Source: CALHVX01 sp039198065 (GTDB taxonomy: Bacteria; Pseudomonadota; Gammaproteobacteria; Pseudomonadales; Azotimanducaceae). Taken from it: a DNA stretch of 64,000 nucleotides. A program made the position numbers and the translations under genes. Of this stretch, positions 59,077 through 64,000 are shown one piece after another (the first letter of the stretch is position 1; the number at the start of each line of letters is the position of its first letter). The notes below the pieces were generated by a model. That model was not told the DNA's origin. It saw only the letters and a list, made by a program, of their open reading frames with translations, and did not search any database. The stretch spans positions 248,001 to 312,000 of the forward strand of contig JBCCTU010000004.1 in the NCBI GenBank assembly GCA_039198065.1, in the 5' to 3' direction.

Positions 59077-60663
59077 GTGAACGACTCAACCGCCGCCGCA
59101 GACCCGGCGCACGACGACAAACTCCTGATCCTGGATTTTGGTGCGCAGTACACGCAGCTCATTGCCCGCCGGGTACGCGAGCAGGGTGTGTACTGCGAGA
59201 TCCTGCCCTTTGACATCGACGATGCAACGATCGAGGCATTTGCACCGATCGGCGTTGTTTTGTCCGGTGGTCCGGAAACGGTCACCGGCGGTCTGACACC
59301 GCGGGCTCCGGAGTGTGTGTTTCGCCTCGGTGTGCCGGTACTCGGGATTTGCTACGGCATGCAGACCATGGCCGCGCAGCTCGGTGGCGCCGTCGAGTCG
59401 TCGCAGCAGCAGGAGTTTGGGCATGCGATCGTCGCCGTGAACGACGAGTCGGCCTTGCTCGCAGGTCTGGCGGAGGCCGACGGCACGACCGAAGTGTGGA
59501 TGAGCCACGGTGACAAGGTGGTCGACGTACCGACCGGCTTTACGATCACCGGCAGCAGCCCGTCGGCACCGATTGCGATGATGGAAGATGCGACGCGACG
59601 GTTTTTCGCAGTGCAGTTCCATCCGGAGGTCACACACACGGCGCAGGGGGAAGCGCTGCTGCGACGATTCGTTCGAGACATCTGTGGCGGCAAGGGACTG
59701 TGGACCCCGGCCAACATCGTCGACGATGCCATTACCACGGCGCGGGACATGGTCAGAGCGGATCGTGTTGTGCTGGGGTTATCCGGCGGAGTGGATTCGA
59801 GCGTGGTCGCGGCTCTGCTGTCGCGCGCCATTGGTGAGCAGCTCTACTGCGTTTTTGTCGATAACGGACTGCTGCGCAAGAACGAGCGTGCAGAGGTTGA
59901 AGCGGCTTTCGGCCCAGACAACGCGCTGAAGCTCAACCTGATCGTCGTCGACGCGCGGGAGGAATTCCTAACCGCGCTCGCCGGGGTGGAAGACCCGGAA
60001 GCCAAACGCAAGATCATCGGCAACACGTTTATCGACGTCTTCGATCGCGAAGCGATGCGCATCGACGGCGTGCAGTGGCTGGCGCAGGGAACGATCTACC
60101 CGGACGTCATTGAGTCTGCGGCGAGCAAATACGGCAAGGCGCACGTCATCAAAAGCCACCACAATGTGGGGGGGTTGCCGGAGCGGATGCAGCTGAAGCT
60201 GCTGGAACCCTTGCGGGAATTGTTCAAAGACGAAGTGCGGGCCATCGGTCGGCACCTGGGGCTCCGGGATGCGCTCATTGACCGGCACCCGTTCCCGGGC
60301 CCTGGCCTCGGCGTGCGAATCCTTGGGTCCGTGCAGGCCGACTACGCGGATGTTCTTCGCGAAGCCGATGCGATCTTCCTCGAGGAGCTGCGGCGGACCG
60401 GTTGGTACGAGCGCGTCAGCCAGGCGTTTGCCGTTTACCTGCCGGTCAAATCCGTCGGTGTGGTCGGTGACGCGCGCCGTTATGCGCACGTGATTGCGTT
60501 GCGGGCCGTCGAGACCACGGATTTCATGACGGCGCGGGCCGCGCGCCTACCGTACGAATTGATTGAGACGGTCAGCAACCGGATCGTTAACGAGATCAGT
60601 GCCGTGTCGCGGGTGGTGTACGACTTCTCGTCCAAGCCACCGGCAACGATCGAGTGGGAGTAA
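59077..60663 (+). CDS. guaA: GMP synthase (glutamine-hydrolysing)
   Basis: Converts XMP to GMP. Amidotransferase domain: 'LILDFGAQYTQLIARRVRE', nucleophile Cys in 'GICYGMQTMA', and His/Glu in 'FHPEVTHT'. ATP pyrophosphatase domain: P-loop 'LSGGVDSSVVAALL'. Dimerisation domain: 'KSHHNVGGLPERM', 'RHPFPGPGLGVRILG' and the C-terminal 'PPATIEWE'. Length 528 residues. GTG 59077 follows guaB after five bases, so the two steps are co-expressed. Confidence 0.98.
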   Translation: MNDSTAAADPAHDDKLLILDFGAQYTQLIARRVREQGVYCEILPFDIDDATIEAFAPIGVVLSGGPETVTGGLTPRAPECVFRLGVPVLGICYGMQTMAAQLGGAVESSQQQEFGHAIVAVNDESALLAGLAEADGTTEVWMSHGDKVVDVPTGFTITGSSPSAPIAMMEDATRRFFAVQFHPEVTHTAQGEALLRRFVRDICGGKGLWTPANIVDDAITTARDMVRADRVVLGLSGGVDSSVVAALLSRAIGEQLYCVFVDNGLLRKNERAEVEAAFGPDNALKLNLIVVDAREEFLTALAGVEDPEAKRKIIGNTFIDVFDREAMRIDGVQWLAQGTIYPDVIESAASKYGKAHVIKSHHNVGGLPERMQLKLLEPLRELFKDEVRAIGRHLGLRDALIDRHPFPGPGLGVRILGSVQADYADVLREADAIFLEELRRTGWYERVSQAFAVYLPVKSVGVVGDARRYAHVIALRAVETTDFMTARAARLPYELIETVSNRIVNEISAVSRVVYDFSSKPPATIEWE

Positions 60664-60676
60664 CGCGCGTCGCGAC

Positions 60677-61165
60677 TCAGCTCCCGGCGTCTTCGGCGAG
60701 GTGTGCTTCCAAAAACCAAAGCGTTTGATCCAGAAAGCGCGAGGTACCGGTTAGCAGGTCCGCGGTATCGGCGTCGCCGGCATCATTGGCGACGTCGATG
60801 CCCGACCGCACGCTGTTGCCGAGGGCCGCAAAGCGATCAGCAAGCGCCGTCAGATGGGCGTTGCCGTCGCCCGCGTCTTCCGGATAGGCGTCCAACCGGC
60901 TGCTCGCGGAAACGCCCTGAGCCCGACCGTCCGGCAGCGCTCCGAGGGTCGCGATGCGTTCCGCCATGCTGTCGACCTCGGCATCCAGCGGGGCGACGAA
61001 GGTATCGAACAGTTCATGCAACTGTTGAAAGCGTGGCCCGCGCACGGTCCAGTGCGCCTGCTTAACCGCCAGGCGTAGGTCGATGGTGTCGACCAGGAGC
61101 GCCTGAAGCGTTTCTACCGAGGTCTTGCGGGTGTTGTCGCTCAAGCCCAGTCGTGTTGCTCGCAT
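60677..61165 (-). CDS. dps: Dps-family ferritin-like DNA-protection protein
   Basis: Twelve-subunit mini-ferritin that oxidises and stores iron with peroxide and can coat DNA. The ferroxidase-type motif 'KQAHWTVRGPRFQQLHELFD' near residue 38 supplies the His and Asp ligands at subunit interfaces, and 'DAEVDSMAERIATLG' supplies the second set. The start 'MRATRLGLSDNTRKTSVETL' fits the family, so ATG 61165 is used. Length 162 residues. Stands alone between guaA and the epimerase gene. Confidence 0.92.
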   Translation of the reverse strand: MRATRLGLSDNTRKTSVETLQALLVDTIDLRLAVKQAHWTVRGPRFQQLHELFDTFVAPLDAEVDSMAERIATLGALPDGRAQGVSASSRLDAYPEDAGDGNAHLTALADRFAALGNSVRSGIDVANDAGDADTADLLTGTSRFLDQTLWFLEAHLAEDAGS

Positions 61166-61229
61166 TAAGGTCTCCAACGGGTGTGCGTGGCGGGGAAGAT
61201 ATAACTTGCATCGTGAAGCGGTCTGCGTC

Positions 61230-62222
61230 TCAACCCCAGAGTTCGGTGGTCGGCGCGAACACCCAGCCGTCGCTGAACCGCATCGCAGCCGGGCGATCGG
61301 ACGCCAGCATGGTCGGTGAGTCGATGTCGACGACCCGAGCCTCGGCTCCGAGCCAGAACGCGGGTGCTGCGGCGAGCGACGTTCCGCCGTTGCTGCCGAC
61401 CATGTAGTCGATGCCACGTGCTTTGGCGTCTTCAGTGAGAGCGAGCGCTTCCGTGAGCCCACCGCACTTGTCGAGCTTGATGTTGATCACCGAGTAACCG
61501 GGCGGTAGCACCGCCAGCGAGTGCCGGTCGGTGAGGCCTTCGTCGGCGCAGAGGGGGATCGGACTGGCGACATCGAGCAGGTTCGTGTCCCGCCCCGGCG
61601 CCAGCGGTTGCTCGATGAGCCGCACCCGGCTGTCGGCGAGGGCCGGCACCATGCGAGCGAAGTCGTCGGCGGTCCAGCCACCGTTCGCATCGACGATCAG
61701 TTCATGGTCCGGGCAAGCCGTACGAACCGCAGCGAGCCGGTCGCGGTCCTGCGTTGCCGTGGTGCCGAGCTTCAGCTTTAAAACGCTTGCGCTCGCGACG
61801 AGCGACTGGGCTTGGGCTGCCATTACCGCTGGTTCGTCCAGGGACACCGTGCCTGTGATCGGTAAGCGCGTCAGGTGCAAGGGACCGAGCCGGGCGGCTA
61901 CCGACACCTGGCTTCGCTTCGCTTCGAGATCCCAGAGCGCGCAGTCGATGGCGTTGCGCAGGGGGCCGGCCTCGAGCAGGGTGGCTAGGCGGTCGCGATC
62001 CAGCGCAGGGGCGTGTGCTTCGAGAAACGCCCGCGCTCGATCCCGGAGCCCGTTGGCGCGATCCTGATCGTACTCGTGTGCCTCGCATTCGCCGCGGCCG
62101 ATCCAGGGCCCCTCCTGCAAGGTGACGACCAGGTTAAGCGCGTGGGTGAACGTCCCGCGGGCAATGATGAACGGGCGCTGATAGGGCCAGCGCTCGAGTT
62201 CGACGGACCAACGCCGGCTCAC
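61230..62222 (-). CDS. Enolase-superfamily dipeptide epimerase-like protein
   Basis: Capping domain then a (beta/alpha)7 barrel. Catalytic Lys pair is in 'VLKLKLG' (KxK), metal ligands are in 'LIVDANGGW', 'RLIEQPL' and 'PLCADEG', and the opposite-face Lys is in 'INIKLDKCGG'. This KxK...K arrangement is that of muconate-lactonising/dipeptide epimerases such as E. coli YcjG, which racemises L-Ala-D/L-Glu from murein recycling. The C-terminal 'GSNGGTSLAAAPAF' fits. Exact substrate unproven. Length 330 residues. Divergent from the methyltransferase gene. Confidence 0.85.
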   Translation of the reverse strand: MSRRWSVELERWPYQRPFIIARGTFTHALNLVVTLQEGPWIGRGECEAHEYDQDRANGLRDRARAFLEAHAPALDRDRLATLLEAGPLRNAIDCALWDLEAKRSQVSVAARLGPLHLTRLPITGTVSLDEPAVMAAQAQSLVASASVLKLKLGTTATQDRDRLAAVRTACPDHELIVDANGGWTADDFARMVPALADSRVRLIEQPLAPGRDTNLLDVASPIPLCADEGLTDRHSLAVLPPGYSVINIKLDKCGGLTEALALTEDAKARGIDYMVGSNGGTSLAAAPAFWLGAEARVVDIDSPTMLASDRPAAMRFSDGWVFAPTTELWG

Positions 62223-62309
62223 GGCACGGGCCTGGAGAGGGCCTGGCTACGGTGCATTGACGAGGGGCTGCTAACGATAGCGGCGACAGAGTACTCCGGG
62301 TGTTGTTGC

Positions 62310-63119
62310 ATGGTTCGAATCATGACTGTTTTCGGAATCCTGGAAATTCGATGGCGCGCGTGGTTTGGAGTCACCGCCCTGGGGCTTGCGCTCCTCGGCT
62401 GTGGCGCCCAGTCGCCACCGTCAACGGTGCAGGACGATGCGCAAGCCCCAAAGCGCGCGCTAGAAACCAGCAACGAACCCCGCTACGAAAGCCGCCGGCC
62501 GAGCCGCGACGGGATTGGCAAAGTGTACCTGGGGCGGGAAATTTCCCAGGTTATGGGGCACCTCGGCGCCGGCTGGTTGGAACGCCGCGGTCGCGCGCAA
62601 CAGGAGCGGACGGATCTGCTTATCGAACGGTTGCCGTTGCAACCGGATTCGGTGGTCGCAGACATCGGTGCCGGAACTGGCTACTTCACCTTTCCCGTAG
62701 CCGCGCGGGTGCCCGAGGGTCAGGTCTACGCCGTCGACATCCAGCCGGAAATGCTCTCGATTGTGCAACAGCGGAAGGCCGCGCGCGGCGTTGACAACGT
62801 CGTGACCGTGCTTGGCACCGAAACCTCGCCGCAGCTTGAGCCGGCATCGATCGATCTCGCCTTCATCGTCGATGCCTATCACGAGTTTTCCCATCCGAAG
62901 GAAATGGGCCAGGGGCTCATGGCTGCGCTGCGGCCCGGCGGTCGGTTGGTGCTCATTGAATACCGTGCGGAGGACCCGCGCGTGCCGATTAAGCCACTGC
63001 ACAAGATGACCGAACGCCAGGCGCGCCGGGAGATGGCGGCCCTGGGTCTCGAATGGGAGCGCACTGAGGACTACCTGCCGCAACAGCACGTGCTGATCTT
63101 TCGTAAGCCCGAAAGCTAG
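62310..63119 (+). CDS. Class I methyltransferase-like protein with lipoprotein signal
   Basis: The N terminus (WRAWFGVTALGLALLGCG) is a lipoprotein signal peptide with lipobox LLGC. After a ~60-residue linker comes a Rossmann-like methyltransferase domain: motif I 'VVADIGAGTGYF' near residue 115, 'VYAVDIQPEML', 'LAFIVDAYHEF' and 'LRPGGRLVLIEY'. Such domains use S-adenosylmethionine, yet the signal would place this one in the periplasm. ATG 62310 or ATG 62322 could be the start. It overlaps the convergent FGE-like gene by four bases. Length about 269 residues. Confidence 0.82.
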   Translation: MVRIMTVFGILEIRWRAWFGVTALGLALLGCGAQSPPSTVQDDAQAPKRALETSNEPRYESRRPSRDGIGKVYLGREISQVMGHLGAGWLERRGRAQQERTDLLIERLPLQPDSVVADIGAGTGYFTFPVAARVPEGQVYAVDIQPEMLSIVQQRKAARGVDNVVTVLGTETSPQLEPASIDLAFIVDAYHEFSHPKEMGQGLMAALRPGGRLVLIEYRAEDPRVPIKPLHKMTERQARREMAALGLEWERTEDYLPQQHVLIFRKPES

Positions 63120-64000
63120 CCTGATCGCACCACGCGAAAGCCAATGTGGTTGGTAGAAAAGTCGCGGTCCTGGCTTTGCGCGCTGTCGGGGCGGTAGCGC
63201 GCGCAGTAGTTTGCGGCGCAAAGAAAGGAGCCGCCTTTGATCTGGTTCTGCGACGCGTTTACCGCCGAGTCGGTCCACTCCCAGACGTTGCCGATGAGAT
63301 CAACGGCGCCGATGCGGTCCGGACCAAAACAACCGACGGGGGCAGTGGCGTAGAAGCCATCCTCAGCGGTGTTCGACAGGGGAAACAGGCCCTGCCAGGT
63401 GTTGGCGCGCGGACGACCGTCATCGGCGTAGGCACCGGAGGTCGCGCGCAGCTCATCGGGTAAACCGCGGCGGGCCGCGTATTCCCATTCCAGGTCGGTC
63501 GGGAGCCGGGCACCAGCCCAGCGCGCGTAGGCCTGCGCGTCGCGCAACGACACGTGCACCACCGGATGATCTTCGCGGCCGGCGATCGTGGATCCTGCAC
63601 CCTCGGGCTGCCGCCAGCTGGCGCTGCGATCGAGCGTCCAGGGCTGTGGGCTTGCACTGCCTTCGGGATGTTTGAAGACCGCCGAACCCCGCGGTGTCAT
63701 GCCGTCGGCTTCGAGCTGTTCGGCATCGGTAAGGTAGCCCGTCGCGGCGACGAAGGCGGCGAACTGGGCGTTGGTGACTTCGTGCGCGAGCAGTTCGAAG
63801 GCGGCAATGCTCTGGCCCTGGTTCTCGCTCGGGTTACCGGTTCGCGCGCCGCGCTCGAAGGCGCCGGTTGCGCCGGAAAACGTCCCTGCGGGAACAGAGA
63901 CGAAGGCGTTGAGACTACCCGGTAGAGGCGCGCAGCTTGCCGGTGAGTCGGTTGCGTGCCGTGAGCAGCTCACGAACGAGGGTAACAGCAGGATCAGAAC
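63116..64000 (-). CDS. Formylglycine-generating-enzyme/SUMF1-family lipoprotein, 5' truncated
   Basis: The frame is open to the window edge. Its first visible residues (VLILLLPSFVSCSR) look like the end of a lipoprotein signal with Cys after FVS. The FGE fold shows 'VPAGTFSGATGAFERG', 'HEVTNAQFAAFVAATGY', 'HPVVHVSLRDAQAYARWAG' and 'GNVWEWTDS'. The active-site Cys pair of true FGEs is conserved in 'KGGSFLCAANYCARYR'. True FGEs oxidise a sulfatase Cys to formylglycine using copper and oxygen; other family members have different roles. No sulfatase gene is in view. Confidence 0.85.
   Translation of the reverse strand, partial: VLILLLPSFVSCSRHATDSPASCAPLPGSLNAFVSVPAGTFSGATGAFERGARTGNPSENQGQSIAAFELLAHEVTNAQFAAFVAATGYLTDAEQLEADGMTPRGSAVFKHPEGSASPQPWTLDRSASWRQPEGAGSTIAGREDHPVVHVSLRDAQAYARWAGARLPTDLEWEYAARRGLPDELRATSGAYADDGRPRANTWQGLFPLSNTAEDGFYATAPVGCFGPDRIGAVDLIGNVWEWTDSAVNASQNQIKGGSFLCAANYCARYRPDSAQSQDRDFSTNHIGFRVVRSG

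Noticed and set aside
1..64000. CRISPR arrays, insertion sequences, rRNA operons or prophage genes.
   Set aside because: No spaced repeat arrays, transposase motifs, rRNA segments or phage structural genes were seen on either strand.

Overview
This window is a stretch of bacterial chromosome, GC-rich and densely coding. Gene order points to a gammaproteobacterium. The blocks suhB-trmJ-iscR-iscS-ndk-rlmN-pilF-rodZ-hisS-yfgM-bamB-der, queA-tgt-yajC-secD-secF, lptF-lptG divergent from pepA-holC-valS, and guaB-guaA divergent from xseA are all classical for that class. No species is assigned. Many genes start with GTG and overlap the preceding stop codon by a few bases, so translational coupling is common.

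Layout. 1-13.2 kb: a truncated glutathione transferase, ferrochelatase (hemH), the HisH/HisF ammonia-channelling pair, a quinone oxidoreductase coupled to an acyl-CoA ligase, a TauE-type anion permease, a secreted DUF3604 protein, a molybdopterin oxidoreductase gene interrupted by two in-frame stops, and a membrane fatty-acid-desaturase-type enzyme. 13.2-20.9 kb: valS, a hypothetical gene, holC and pepA facing lptF-lptG (LPS export). 20.9-25 kb: an RDD protein, then a thiolase and a FadJ-type multifunctional enzyme forming a beta-oxidation pair. 25-28.2 kb: a two-component system convergent with a secreted, extremely arginine-rich protein whose upstream region carries six 11-bp phased repeats of GTTCAG type. 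28.3-34 kb: an NCS1 permease, a hydantoinase/oxoprolinase-like protein and a DUF917 protein in one unit, then a small protein coupled to a Rieske oxygenase behind its own promoter.

34.0-36.9 kb: a tRNA-Leu(CAA) gene and, 2.5 kb away, a near-identical 39-bp copy of its 5' part. Between them lies lower-GC DNA with a divergent MarR regulator/MipA-OmpV outer membrane protein pair, separated by a large palindromic operator. This looks like a small islet inserted at the tRNA gene.

36.9-64 kb: housekeeping genes for queuosine (queA, tgt), protein export (yajC, secD, secF), tRNA and rRNA modification (trmJ, rlmN), Fe-S regulation (iscR with a recognisable type-1 IscR site, and iscS), ndk, cell shape (rodZ), hisS, outer membrane assembly (yfgM, bamB) and der. 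Then follow an M23 peptidase, xseA, guaB-guaA, dps, a dipeptide epimerase-like enolase, a lipoprotein-type methyltransferase and a truncated formylglycine-generating-enzyme-like lipoprotein. The usual iscU-iscA-hscBA-fdx genes are missing between iscS and ndk, and ispG is missing between rodZ and hisS.

Most worth following up: the phased-repeat/two-component/arginine-rich protein module, the tRNA-bounded MarR-MipA islet, the small-protein/Rieske pair, and three signs of gene decay or unusual coding (the molybdopterin gene, the xseA start, the hisS repeat insertion). No CRISPR array, insertion sequence, rRNA or phage gene was seen.
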